Of a stretch of 64,000 bases of DNA, positions 23,864-35,749 are shown in pieces. The DNA is from Isoetes taiwanensis. Taxonomy: Eukaryota; Streptophyta; Lycopodiopsida; Isoetales; Isoetaceae. The notes under the pieces were generated by a model that made no database searches, had not been told where the DNA came from, and worked only from the letters and a program-made list of their open reading frames with translations. The stretch covers positions 7,232,871 to 7,296,870 of the forward strand of contig JAJEKV010000010.1 in assembly GCA_021234155.1 (NCBI GenBank). The letters are read 5' to 3'. Positions within the stretch are counted from its first letter, which is position 1, and each line of letters starts with the position of its first letter. The position numbers and the translations under genes are program-made.

Positions 23864-25105
23864 TGTAAAACCACGATATTACATCAAGGTAGAAATTGAT
23901 ACATACGGTAAAAACAAATATTCTAGGATTTAATTACATGCTAATATCTATTTAGAATGCACAAAAAAATTGCAAATTGCCTTTATTGACAAGACAAAAA
24001 AGAAAAAGGTAAAAAGTGCCATATAACAGTACAGCTGACTACACTAGAATCCTATACTGCAATCCAATGACCCATCTGCCATACCAGCTGCAAAAGTCCA
24101 ACATATATGAATGACTTGATACATACACAATTTAGAAAAAAAAAAAAAAAAAAAAATTGGCACCATGTTTTGCAACTCTCCCATCCAAAATCAAGCTACA
24201 AAAAAGTTTAGGGACCAGCTTATGCATCTAGAACATGAATTATGTACAAAATCAAGGGATTTCTTAAAGCTTCTCAGTTTATTGTCTCTACACAAAATCA
24301 GGTTGAATGTATCAAAGGTAAAAGATCTTCTAGCCTACCAGTTTTCATTTTGTGCATGGGGATTTACACCACTTATTATGAACCTTAGGTTAGCCAATAA
24401 TCAAAGAATCATCTAGTAAACCAATACTAAAACATTAAACATTCTCAAAATCAAGCCTTTACCCAAAGCTCTACACCCAACCAAACTACTGACCTACCAA
24501 TATCAAGCTGAAATATAAAGACAATAAGACTTATCTGACAATCAATTACCTCTTGTACCTCCTTTATCGACCTAGCAATCCTCAATATGATACACCAAAA
24601 ACCAGGTCCTAGGATACTAACAGGATATTAAACAACAACAGCAGAAGCCCTAGAAAAAAAAATAGCTTTCTAGGAATCAAATTGAAGACGGAATGAGTAG
24701 AGCAGTCTTTCTTGACCCCCTATCACTCTTCCAAACATAACTCTCTTATTCGAAGGAGTTACAGGAAGTGCAGCCCCAATTCGGAAACTAGATTCGAGTA
24801 TGATTCTAATGAAGTAAGTCTCACCTAAATCGGGCCTGTAATTGCAGAGATATCGCCAATTGAATTTCAGGTTGTATTTATACAACCCTTTGCGACTTCA
24901 ACCTTCTTTGACCTGCCTTTGCCTTTGTCTTTTCTGTTTCCTTTGCCCTTTGTTCCCAACCATGACATATAATAACTCTATAAAAATGGTGGAGGAGCAA
25001 GCCTTCCAATCATCAACAACTAAAACCCCATTGCTTGTTGTCGTTAACCTCCATTGCTTGTCCTCATTCCTTTCGCATCCCATTATAACCAGCCTCACAC
25101 TGCAG
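23864..25105. other. Divergent intergenic region of Rep and RPA-like genes
   Basis: AT-rich, with a 22-base poly-A run near 24138. The minus-strand first exon of the Rep-side gene should lie here but is not recognised. No credible ORF was found. A CT-rich leader precedes the plus-strand gene at 25106. Confidence 0.4.
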
Positions 25106-26303
25106 ATGGCATCATCTAGTGGCACCAAACGCACCGCAAGCGGAGAATCTATGCACATGCCCAAGACAAAGTCAACAAAAACGATCCAAAAATCAACTTA
25201 TTTGTTCGCTGCTCCTGGAAACGAGATACATGTCCTCGTTCTAAATCAATACGGAAACTTGCTACGACCAACATCCAACAGTTATAAGGCGTTAAATGTC
25301 AATGTCGTCGACGAGCAAGCAATGCACAGAATCACAGTAACTGCTGACGACGAACACGGCGTGGACTTACAAACCGTGTTGAGACCAGGTTTTTGGGTCT
25401 CCATACGTAATTTCGGTGTAAGAAAGAGAAACCCATTGTACGAGTACGGAGATTGTGTGAACACCATAAAGATTCAAAGGAACACTGAAGTGACACCCAT
25501 TGAAGGGCCTGGAGTGCTACTCTCCTTATTGCCCACGGACAGTGGAAACATACAGTCACTGTTAAACGCGACCCATGACCAACCCATACACGTCAACCTG
25601 CTAGTTGCTATTGTCGGGGTCAAAGAACATGCGATGTACCCTTGTTTGCTAATCGCAGATGGATGCGACAAAAAGGATGTCGCAGAATTAAAGTCTGGCC
25701 TGAACAGGCACATGTGTTTGACAAGCTCAAACACTTGTTTCTTCTAGGACGTAAACCCATTATCTTATTCAAGACCCTAAAGGCAAGTACGTTCCGTGGC
25801 CAGACTAGCTTAACATCTACAGAAGCTACAATGGCATTCAAGATTGTCAAGGACCCAGTGTCAAGTTGGTTTCCGGATGAATTATGGTTTCCAGACGATG
25901 ACGTAGTAGCAACACTCACAAATGAAGTCTTCGCAGCACACGTTCTACAAAATACCAATGTATATCTTCTACTACTAAAACTAAGCCAAAATTGTCTTCG
26001 CTTTTTACCTTCTTTCATACAGCTAATCAAACATCCTTGCAGGTACAGATCTCAGGCACATTAAGCTTGAATATAACTAGCGAAAACAAGGTTGTCAAGA
26101 TGTGCAATGCTTGCAACAAGGTAGTGCCGGATAGTCTCTGCGACACATGGAGCAACAACGACATGACAGAAGAGTTAACAATGTTTGGCGGCATCGACAC
26201 TGGATCCAACACGCTACATGTCACAATGGTAGGAGCATTGCTTGATAAATTTCTCGATTACCCATTAGGCGGCGCATTAGCTACAATGAAAGCAGATCCT
26301 TGA
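25106..26303 (+). pseudogene. RPA70/OB-fold-like single-strand DNA binding protein, Helitron-associated
   Basis: The start is the ATG of MASSSGTKRTASGESM, after an unlikely hydrophobic lead. Exon 1 shows an OB-fold pattern: YLFAAPGNEIHVLVLNQYGN, VLRPGFWVSIRNFGV, GDCVNTIKI, then VNLLVAIVGVKEH. Near 25690-25710 the frame slips by one base, after which it reads EQAHVFDKLKHLF, FRGQTSLTSTEAT and VSSWFPDE, as in RPA-like proteins. A GTATAT donor at about 25961 and a CCTTGCAG acceptor at 26041 join a second exon with MCNACNKVVPD, a Cys-pair zinc-ribbon-like end. Helitrons of plants often carry RPA-like genes, and this one is divergent from a Rep fragment, which supports that role. The slip suggests decay. 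A diverged copy hosts the 10.5-kb element at 49.8 kb. Confidence 0.65.
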
Positions 26304-27064
26304 TCATTCCGCCAAAGCATACTGAAGAGCCAGAGTAAATGCACATTTGAGCTCAACCACATACTCCAAATCATTGCCTTCGACAGGATCTAGGCTCAAA
26401 ACATGATGCATAACTATAAAACAACAAAAGACATCCCTTCATATTTTTAAACAGCTTTACTTTGCTTGCAACTTCCACGTATTCCATGCTATTAAATTCT
26501 TAACAACCTTCTTCAATTTAAAGTATTGAATTCTTCCTTCATGGCCCTAAACAAAATTCACATGCAAAACAATTCATAATTCTTAACATCTTTTGCACAC
26601 ATCCACCCCCAGTCTCTTGTTCCTCTATTTTGATTCTTCATAAATTGTTTCGTATGTTATCAACTATCAAGTACTCCAATGTAAATCATCCTATTAATAA
26701 ACTCATGGTTTCAAGTACTCTATTGTCTAAAAGTACCAATTTGAATAAAATGAACATAACTTTCAACTACGATTTAAGCAACTTCACAAAACATGTACAT
26801 CCATTCTCTCCTTTATTACACTTCTCCTTATGCTTCTGCCATCCTAGTTCCATACCAAGCACCAAACACCAATACCTTGCACTCAAACCCCAAAGTCCAT
26901 ATATCCAACTGCATCCTACTCCAACAACACATTAACACCTAAGCAGAACTTAGTAATGCAAATGCGTACCATCACCTTCACAAAATGTCAATGTTTTAAA
27001 ATAGCAATTTCGATTCAAACACTCTATTGTCTAGAACTACAACTTAAGCCACTTCACTCTCCGG
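26304..27064. other. No recognisable gene
   Basis: AT-rich, repeat-poor sequence with only short open frames. AGTACTC/ATTGTCTA words recur near 26670-26730 and 27020, but no element boundary is clear. Confidence 0.4.
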
Positions 27065-27290
27065 CCATAGAGGGCAACCCTCCGTGCGCAGCACCTTGTT
27101 TCAATTGGCTCATCATTTTTGGGTTGTCCCTAGAGGGCAAGCCCTCCTCCGTATGGGTTTATGGCATATTCCAGGTATATGTCAGTATATGCCAGGAATA
27201 TCCCAATGACTGCTCCAAACTTGCTATCGGGTGTAAACTGGCGGTCGCCGCTATTGTTAAGTAGCCGTTTTGGAAACCGGATAATCGGTT
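27065..27290 (-). repeat. Dispersed ~200-bp repeat, copy C (longest)
   Basis: In reverse orientation it carries the blocks of copies A and B, plus the distal part AAACAAGGTGCTGCGCACGG that is found alone at 2405-2447. The inverted pair GGATATTCCTGGCATATA and TATACCTGGAATATGCC could form a stem. Confidence 0.75.
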
Positions 27291-28839
27291 GTCATATCCC
27301 TTCTGGCAGCAGCATCTAAGCCCATTTCCTTCTCCGATTTTTACATTACTGATCTTCTCTGACTGCCCATTACTTTAGGTTCCCTAAAACTGGAGCGAGT
27401 CTTGCAAACAGAAAAACTTCAAAAATGGGTCGAGTTCATGTATTTTGCCTGGCCACAGGATTCATAGGAAGCCTTTTTTCAATAACATACCATAGATGCC
27501 GAGGCCAAGCAGCTCAGGGACTGGGAACATCTGATTTATTGTGCTGCACGAAATGAAATGCAGAATTTGAGGATTCAAATTCAAAGAAAGATGTAAGTTT
27601 ACATCCTTTTCTGGCGTTTGTTGCTGTCTTTACGTTGAATTTTAACAGCTCATTATCCAGGTTGACCGAGAAATCTAGCTACTTCAGAGCCCTCTCCTTG
27701 GTCAGTTTGTTGATGCATTGCAAATATCATTTCGTTTAATACTAACTAGACGTCTATCTTGAAATTCTTGCTATATGTCATTTCTTAGAAGGCAAGATAG
27801 GTTACATATAATGCATATCTGAATGTCATGTTGAAGAACAGAGGACCATGATAACAATAACTAAAAGTGCTTTTGTACTTTTCAAATATATTTAAGAATG
27901 ATAATCTCGTTCCTTACAAGGGTGCTATATTCTACAAGGTTGACAAGGTTGTAGCTGCATGTGAGCAGTGGACATCCTCTGTGTTTCCTGCAGTGGGACT
28001 GTTTGTTTCTAGGAATTATTATTGAATTGCAACTGCAACATTTCTTCCTTTTCTATTGAGATTCACGTCTCCATATGCAATCCCTGCTGGTATAAACAGT
28101 GCAGAGATACTGCCATTATCTATCTTTTGCATATTGTAACACTGATCTCATCAAATCCTGCATCTTGCAGATGCGTGGGAAAAATAAAATGAAAGAGAGG
28201 TGGCTTGACTAATCTTTTCTTCTTTGGTGTGGGCTGCAGGAGTTTCATATCCATAAAGGACTTGTGCACAGAGAGTCTTACAATAAATTGTGTATGATGT
28301 AAGCTTAATCTTATCGAAAAGTTCTATGTGCATGATTTGTAGGTAATTACTAGATATTTTTGGGCAGAAATGTAAATTTAGTACAGGAGCGAAGGAAGTC
28401 CACATGGAATTTTGTATGATGTTCTATGTGCATGATTTGTAGGGAATTACTAGATATTTTTGGACGGAAATAATGCACCCTAGGCAAGGTGGACCATAAA
28501 GTGCTAGTGCTGCAGATTGGACTCTTCTATTGCAAGGCATTAAGACTCATCTTCATGCAATTAAGGATGTATGCAATGGTCTTACAACTATATAACAAGC
28601 ATTATGTCATGGATCGTTTGGTTTCTCTAAACATCAATAAGGTTGTCTCCTGAGTTCCGTCCAGTTTGCCATTAGTTTTTGGAAATACTGCACAGATTTA
28701 ATGAAAGTTCTTTTGTACTTTGTACTGTACTTTTCTTGTGAAGGTTCATAACCACATCTACTGCAATTCATTATTTGGTTTGGCATGCTATAGATTTATA
28801 CTCATATAACATTATTTTCGTGATCAGCTAGAACTAGTT
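27291..28839. other. No recognisable gene
   Basis: A small plus-strand frame starts at 27424 (MGRVHVFCLATGFIG) but has no family signature. A short direct repeat, TTCTATGTGCATGATTTGTA, occurs near 28322 and 28422. The rest is AT-rich. Confidence 0.4.
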
Positions 28840-29128
28840 TCATGGAACAGGGATAGGTTCAATACGCTGTGCGTTTTATACGAAATATGTATGAATTGTA
28901 TGATACGGCACATATTTGCCGTATAAAACGTAAAAAATACGGCAAAAAAAAAAAAAAAATCCTGTGTCGGAAGATTTTTGCATACACGAAAACATCTAAT
29001 TCGCGACGTAAAAAAGTTGAAAAAAAAAACGTCGCGAAAAAAAAAAAAAAAAAAAGCGTCTGAATTTGAAATTTGAATTTCACAGATCGAAACAAAGATA
29101 AAGCGGGTAGCAATTATTATTATTATTA

Positions 29129-30973
29129 CTAGGTGCCCAGCGTTGCTGGGCATAAGTTGAGAGCCTGTAAATGCTTTGGAATGCAATGAGAAAAGCCCTA
29201 TCCCTTTCCCTTTCCCTTTCCCTTTTGCTCTATCCCGCATTTCATTTTTTCTTATTTTCTCTACTTTTTTTTTTTTTCTTTTTCCTTGTTTTCCCATCCC
29301 TTTCCTTCCCCCTTCCCTGTTCCCGATAACCTTTTTCCCTTCCCTTTTGCTCCTTTCTCCACCTTTTCCCTCTTCTCTTTTTTCTTTGCCCTTTTCCCTT
29401 CCCCTTTCTCTTTTTTTATGCCTTCTCTTTTCCCCACCCTTTTTCTATGTCTTCCATTTTTCTCAACCTTTTACTCTTTCGCCCTTTTCCATGCCTATTT
29501 TCCCTTCTCTTTTCCTCCTTTTCCCACTCTTTTCCTCCTTTTTTTGTGTGCCCTTTTCCCTTCCATTTTTCTTTTCTCCCTCCCCTTTTCCATGCCCTTT
29601 TTACCTTCCCTTTTTCCATCTCCTCACCCTTTCCCTCTTGTCCTTTTCCATGTTCCTTTTTTCTCTTCCCCTTTTCCATTTTCCTCATTTCCTTTTTCCC
29701 GTGCCTCTCTCTCTTTCCCCCCTTTTCCATTCTTTTTTCTTTTCTTTTTTCCTTTTCCCATGCCCTTTTTCCCACCCTTTTCTTCTTTCTATTTTCCCGT
29801 GCTTCCTTTTCCTCCTTTTCCCACCCTTTCCCTCTTCCCATGCAATTTTCCCTTCTTTCAACCCTTCTTTTTTCTTTTCTCTTTTCCTTTCCTCATGTCC
29901 TTTTTCCCTTTCCCTCCCCTCCATCACTCCCCTGCTTCCCTTTCCCTTTCCCTTTTTTTCCGTTTCCTTTTCTTGATGGATTTTTTTCTTTCCGTTTTCC
30001 TCCTTTGCCGATCCTTTTCCTGTGCACTTTTTCCCTTCCTTTCATTTTCCTTTTCCCTTTTTCCATACCTTTTGCACATTTGTTTTATTCTCTTATTTCC
30101 TATACCCATTTTCCTCTTTTCCCCACCCTTTCTCTCTTGCCCCTTTTCTTTTCCCTTTTTTCGTTTTTCCCTTTCTTCACCATTTTCCTCTTCCCTTTTC
30201 TCTCATGCCCTTCCCCCCTTCCCTTTTCTCGTTTCCCTCTTTCTTTTTCCTTGTGACCTTTACCTAGGTTCCCTTTCACCCTTTTCCCTTTCCTTTTTCT
30301 TTCTTGTCACTTTCCCTTTTTTCTATACCCCTTTTCTTTTCCCCTCTCCCCATCCTTTTCTTGTTCCCCCTTGTCCCTTCCTTTTTCCTCATTTTTCCAA
30401 CCTTTCACTCTTCCCCTTTTCTTGATGCATTTTTTCCCTTCCCTTTCCCTCTTTTTTTTTTCCTTTTCCTATGTCATTTGTCCCTTCCCTTTTCCTCTTT
30501 CCTCAATGCTTCTCTTTTTCCCACTTTTCCCATGCTCCTTCCTTTTCCCATGCTTTTTTTCTCCTCCCCTTTTCCATGCTTTTTTTCTCCCTTTTTCAAC
30601 CTTTTCCTCTTTCTTTTTTTTTTCATGCCCTTTCCATTTACCTTTTCCACTTTATCTCTTCCTCCTTCCCTCGTGCCCTTTTCCCAGATTCCCTTTCCCT
30701 TTTTCGTTTTCCATGCCTTTTTCTCTTCTCTTATCCCCACCCTTTTCCCTTTTCCCCATGCCTTTTTGCCCTTCACATTCTCTCTTTCCACTTCCCTTTT
30801 CCTTTTCCCCCTTTTCATTTACCCTTTCCCCTTAAGAGATCGAAGCATGACCAATCACAGTGTTGGTAAGTCGTGCAATAAATCTAGGCCTTCGGATGCA
30901 TCCAGATGATCTCGGCCATTCAAATTAGGGCTCGATGCACTACACACTTACGGTATAACATTATAATATAAGA
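29129..30973 (-). mobile_element. Non-autonomous Helitron B, nested in the hAT element
   Basis: On the minus strand the 5' end is TCTTATATTATAATG (30973 down to 30959), preceded by A. The 3' end is hairpin GCCCAGCAACGCTGGGC, then AC, then CTAG at 29132-29129, followed by T. The ends match Helitron A. The 1845-bp body codes for nothing and is mostly the polypyrimidine tract. Confidence 0.88.
29190..30832. repeat. 1.6-kb polypyrimidine/polypurine tract
   Basis: The plus strand is almost entirely C and T, in irregular CCCTTTTCC-like units with rare A or G. Long open frames on both strands here (Phe/Pro/Ser-rich, or Lys/Glu/Arg-rich on the other) are by-products of this composition. The tract lies inside Helitron B. 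Confidence 0.9.
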
Positions 30974-31238
30974 TTTTTTTTTTTTTTTACGAATTGGAAA
31001 TTTGAAAACCGCGTACGCAAAACAGAAGGTTTCGCGTACGCGAACGGAATTTTTTTATTCTTTTCATTTTTTTTTTTCGCGTACGCGATTTTTATTGTTT
31101 TGCGTACGCGAAATTTTTTTTCTAGCCGGCGACTAAAAAATACGTACAATACGTTTTTTTCAAAAAGATACGTATTTTTTAACTTTATACGTCAGGAATT
31201 TAGATTTCGTACGTACAGAACCTATCCCTGTCGTGGAA

Positions 31239-31814
31239 AACATTTGCAGATTTTCCAGTAATGCTTTTGGGTGCTTGTGTTGATCATCCTCACCTGACCA
31301 TTGATCAATTGATTTGTAATCATGCATATTTTCTGAGAATAAAATAATTCAAGATATCTCCACTTAAGTTTTTGCAGTGAGAAGCAGCTCTATGATGCAA
31401 TTTTGAAATGGTGCAGACATCTAGACAAATGGAGCGATGATTTAAAATCTGTTCATTTGTTGAAGAATTATAGGATATGATGATCTACTTTTTCTACCTG
31501 CAGCACCATATTATTGCACTTCACACCCTATGCATGAAGATGCAAAAAGGAAGAGAGGAAAAAGGAAAAGAAAAGAAAATGAAAGAAACAAGAAGAAAAG
31601 AAGATTCAAATGAACAGTGCATATGCTTGTGGGTATATGTATTTATTTTCCCCGGGGGGGAGGAGGGGGGGATTGCCCCTCTAGTCCTTTTGCAGAGTTC
31701 ATTTTTCTCAAGATAATGAGTTATTGATATTGTCTGATGTTTTGCAGGTCCAGATATCTTGTCTTCTTGTCAAATATATACTAGGTCTTGATACTTTTCC
31801 ACCTTTATTTATGA
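31239..31814. other. No recognisable gene
   Basis: Contains a purine-rich run at 31540-31600 and a G-rich run at 31650-31672. No coding evidence. Confidence 0.4.
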
Positions 31815-32063
31815 CTAGTTAAGGTGCCCAGCGTTGCTGGGCATAGGTTGGAATTTGTAATGCTGGAGATCTATAAATGATAAGGCTGCATTGTAAACTT
31901 ACACTACCTAGCAATGTTGGGGAGAGGCTGAAAACCTATAAATAATAAGGTAGTTTAATAATATTCAAAATATTTTAAATCAATTATTCTAATGCTTAAT
32001 TTTAAGCTCAATAGTAGACGTGTGCCCGACGTTGCGGTGCATTAGTAGGTACATGTTTATATG

Positions 32064-32178
32064 GAGTTGATACCATGTAAATCCTATAGAATTTTTGACT
32101 AATTGGCCATGTCTCTCCATGAGTTGATACCATGTAAATCCTATAGAATTTTTGACTAATTGGCCATGTCTCTCCATG
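32064..32178. repeat. 57-bp perfect tandem duplication
   Basis: The unit starting GAGTTGATACCATGTAAATC occurs at 32064 and again at 32121 with no differences seen. Confidence 0.9.
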
Positions 32179-32402
32179 CAATCTCTCTGTGTGTATGTTC
32201 CAACATGAAACATAATTTTGTTATTACATTCTGTGTGTGCGTGTGTGTACATTTGTGTTTTGCTTTTTTAAAGAGGAAGGAGAAGACCTTTAACATATGC
32301 TTGGCAATATGCTTGGCAATGCATAACATATGTAGGGGGTGTGCGTGTATGGATGTGTATCTATATGGATAGGAGTGTGTGTTCATTGCCAATAGAAGTG
32401 GC

Positions 32403-32515
32403 AATTCCATCAAATGCATAATCATAAAACGCATATAATCCACATTGGATAGAATGACCAATTCCATCAAATGCATAATCATAAAACGCATATAATCCAC
32501 ATTGGATAGAATGGT
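32403..32515. repeat. 57-bp tandem duplication
   Basis: The unit starting AATTCCATCAAATGCATAAT occurs at 32403 and 32460, nearly identical. Confidence 0.9.
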
Positions 32516-32542
32516 CATTGTGGTCTAAATAAAGATCTGTTC

Positions 32543-32728
32543 TATAAGACTCTTTAAAGATAAAAAAAAAATCCATCATGGTAAATAGATTTGTGAATGC
32601 CACTTTAGCTTTTAGGAAAAATGTTATTTTATCTATAGGCTCTTTAAAGATTAAAAAAATCCATCATGGTAAATAGATTTGTGAATGCCATTTTAGCTTT
32701 TAGGAAAAATGTTATTTTATCTATAGGC
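32543..32728. repeat. About 93-bp tandem duplication
   Basis: CTCTTTAAAGAT...ATCCATCATGGTAAATAGAT through TTATTTTATCTATAGG is present twice in a row with small differences in a poly-A run. Confidence 0.85.
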
Positions 32729-35091
32729 AGAATGCCCTTTGTTATCAATTCAATGTAGAACTTCAATTCTTTTATTCTATTAAAGAAGATGGGTTGTTAC
32801 AAATGCATTTAAGTTTGTATATTTCATAGCTTTATGCTATTTTGAGACTTCAAATGGTTCCAAAACAAAAAACTTGTTTGTACTTTTTACCAGGAATGCC
32901 AACAAATAATCTTTGAGATGTCAAATGACATTGACGTCATCAAGTCATCACAATTATTTGACAATTATTTGTCGTGACTGTACTGTGAACATTACATTTA
33001 GTCAACTTTTCAAATATCAACTCACTGAAGATATAAAGGTTTCTTTACCTCCATTTATGCTGGTAACTACATTTATGCTAGTTTATATAATACTCAAAAT
33101 GCAACGAATGGCCACCACATTTATCAATGCGGGTAAGCATCATCCAACATATCTTAAATGAGCACCTATTGCATGATGAATAAAAGAGGTGAAATTATCT
33201 AAAAGCATAAAAATCGAGATTCTGCTCAATAACATAATAGAAATACTTGTATTTTGCGCAAGAATTACTTGTATTTTGCTTGCAACTGAAAATCTATTGG
33301 AACCAAGAAGATCACAGTGTAGAGGGAAAGATCTATAGTACCACCTACAACCTGTACAATGAAACTATATATGTAGTCAAATTTAATATACAATTTGGAT
33401 GCATTAATATCTCTAAGGAAAAAAAAACAAATGTCTAATAGACTTGCCAGGTTATTATTTAATGTGGTATGGCTGTGACCAAGACGGACCTACAGTTGTC
33501 TATGCCTATGGCTATGTGCAAAGCAGAAAAACAATGCTGGAAATAAGAGTTAGAAATAAGAGGGTCGCTGGAACAGCACAGCTAGGTTTTTGGGCTAATC
33601 GCATGAAACTAAAAGTCTGCTCATGCCTTGGAATTTCTGTAAAAAGAGATTAGAAGTGGACCTTGAAATGTTTCATTGAGCAAAGGAGAATCCCTATTTG
33701 TTTTTGAAAAGAAAAGGAAACAAAGCAAAGAGAAGAAGAGAAAACAAAGCAATCTATTGGCATCACGATAGAGAAAACATTACCTTGCAACAATAACGAT
33801 CATAGGAGAGAGGCATCCCATCCTCCATCTAGGTTGAGTGACCAATAGCGCGAACTTTGGTGCCGAGGGCAGAACGTAGAACCGAGAGCAGGAAACAGGT
33901 GGGTGTTTCCAGCCACAATAATTGCATAACAATGCTTAAATAATTGAAATAAACTTACTCAGATGTCTGAGTGCCTAACATTGAAGCTGAACTGTTGCAA
34001 ATGTTCAAGTTGTTGCAGGAGTAGTACTTGCTGTGAGTGAGACACTTCTATGGAGACCTTCTATAATAACTTCCTTTTAAAACCTGCAAAAAATCATTTT
34101 GCAAACTTGAAACTTGCTAAAACCTTTCTGCATATCCAGAATCTACTTACTAAAAAAAGGCTGCATACCCAAGAGCCTTAAAGAAGTCTGAGCTGCAGGT
34201 CATGATATATTTCCCATCCTCCAAGCATCCAAGCATTATGAGCCTTGGTCTTCCTTTTTTTCTGGCCATGTAAAGATTCCTATTAGCCTGATGCTGGACC
34301 ACAGTGGCAACATCATATAGTAAGCACAAAGAGAATAAGGTATCAATCCTAGGTAAACTGCCTGGCTTCTGTACTCCACAAAACATAAGCATCTATGAAT
34401 AAACCCCGAACTCTGATATCTATTTGGCTGCCAAATCCTCTGTTTCCCTTAGCCTTAAGCTGTTTCCCTCTGCTCCTTTCATTGCCGCTACACACAACCA
34501 TAAATTCGTCCCATGTATATTCCGTAAAACTTAAATTCCTTCCCATAAATGTTTGCTCCCTATGTATCTTAGCTTATGTCCATCATGCAGCATCTATTTT
34601 GCAGGTTAGAGTTTAGAGGTATAGTGCAAATGACGAAATCATATCTCGAAATCAAAGTGCCACCATATAACTCAATTCCCTAGCATGATCAATGCATGTC
34701 GTAGCATACTCTAAGAAACTTGTCATCTGTAGGAGCCATAATTCCCAAAATACTCTGGTAAACAGATACCCAAAATCGAACTTATGCCATATTCTGTACT
34801 GTCGGCCAATACCATAACTTTGCACCAGTGCATTATTTGCCAGGGAATAAGCCAGTCCTAAGAACAATACGACTTGCAAAAACGAATTCATACTCTGTTT
34901 TACTCTCCAATGATCAAGAGAATCTATTCATCTACTTATCAAAGGCATCTACTTCGAAAGAAAAGCTTGAACTAACCTACTGTTTCTGTTTTCTATAATT
35001 GCCATAGCCAAGCTGACTGCCATAAACTTTGCATGCCACTATTGTGCAAAGTAGAACAAAGCAAAAATAAAAGCTATCATGTTTGTAGAAG

Positions 35092-35187
35092 CGCGATCTG
35101 ATGCAGACTTTGGCAGGCCTCCCCATTCGCTCGACCCTGTGCGATCTGATGCAGACTTTGGCAGGCCTCCCCCATTCGCTCGACCCT
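35092..35187. repeat. 48-bp tandem duplication
   Basis: GCGATCTGATGCAGACTTTG followed by GCAGGCCTCCCCATTCGCTC occurs twice, with one extra C in the second copy. It lies near the 5' end of Helitron C. Confidence 0.85.
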
Positions 35188-35416
35188 AAAAAAACACTCA
35201 TCAAATCTCGACCATAAGATCAATGTTATTAAATCTCAGCCATAGAAGTTATGGCGTGGTCCATTACAAAACATTATAATATAAGATAAGATGTTTATGT
35301 TATTCCTCTAGGCTTGTCATGCTATTTTGTATTTCTAACGAAAATCTCTACTGGGCATTTAGAAATGTAGAGCTTATGACCGATGGTTTTAAGTACGCCC
35401 GATTTGGGTTGGCCTC

Positions 35417-35625
35417 CCACGGAAACCCTTCCGGGTTTTAATGGAAACCCTTCCGGGTTTAAATGGAAACCCTTCCGGTTTTCAATAAAACCTGGAAGGG
35501 TTTCCATGGAAACCCTTCCGGTTTTCCAGAATTTAAAAACCCAGAAGGGTTTCCATGGAAAGCCGGAAGGGTTTCCAATTGGAAAATCCGGAAGGGTTTC
35601 CATGGAAATCCGGAAGGGTTTCCAC
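35417..35625. repeat. Array of GGAAACCCTTCC in both orientations, left
   Basis: Nine copies of the 12-mer or its complement at 22 to 28-bp spacing. The first three run forward, and the last are reversed. One junction makes the long palindrome GAAGGGTTTCCATGGAAACC and beyond (about 35491-35520). Confidence 0.9.
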
Positions 35626-35749
35626 AAAATTATTTTTTTTCAAAATATTTACACACGTGAGCCTTTATGGCTCACGCCTTTCCACACGGACGCCCGACAT
35701 TAAGGCGCACGTCCATCGACCGCACGTCACTCAAAATTCAAATTTTGAG

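Larger units (their letters stand above)
28840..31238. mobile_element. hAT-type non-autonomous foldback element
   Basis: Terminal inverted repeats CAGGGATAGGTTC (28848-28860) and its complement (31218-31230) are flanked by TCATGGAA and TCGTGGAA, an 8-bp target duplication with one mismatch. CAGGG ends plus 8-bp duplications are hallmarks of hAT transposons. Both arms are rich in poly-A or poly-T runs with TACG and CGCGTACGCG words and are roughly complementary. No transposase is present. The centre is occupied by Helitron B. Confidence 0.85.
31815..35286 (-). mobile_element. Non-autonomous Helitron C
   Basis: Minus-strand 5' end TCTTATATTATAATG at 35286-35272, preceded by A. The 3' end is hairpin GCCCAGCAACGCTGGGC, then ACCTTAA, then CTAG at 31818-31815, followed by T. 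A second, decayed 3'-end-like hairpin lies at 32015-32048, so the left end may be composite. No Rep, helicase or other recognised gene is inside; several tandem duplications are. Confidence 0.75.

Noticed and set aside
29170-30910. Long Phe/Pro/Ser-rich and Lys/Glu/Arg-rich open frames
   Set aside because: They arise from the polypyrimidine tract, where stop codons are rare on either strand; no domain or start context supports them.
32015-32048. Second Helitron 3' terminus
   Set aside because: The hairpin is imperfect and is not followed by a clear CTRR, so it is treated as a decayed trace inside Helitron C.
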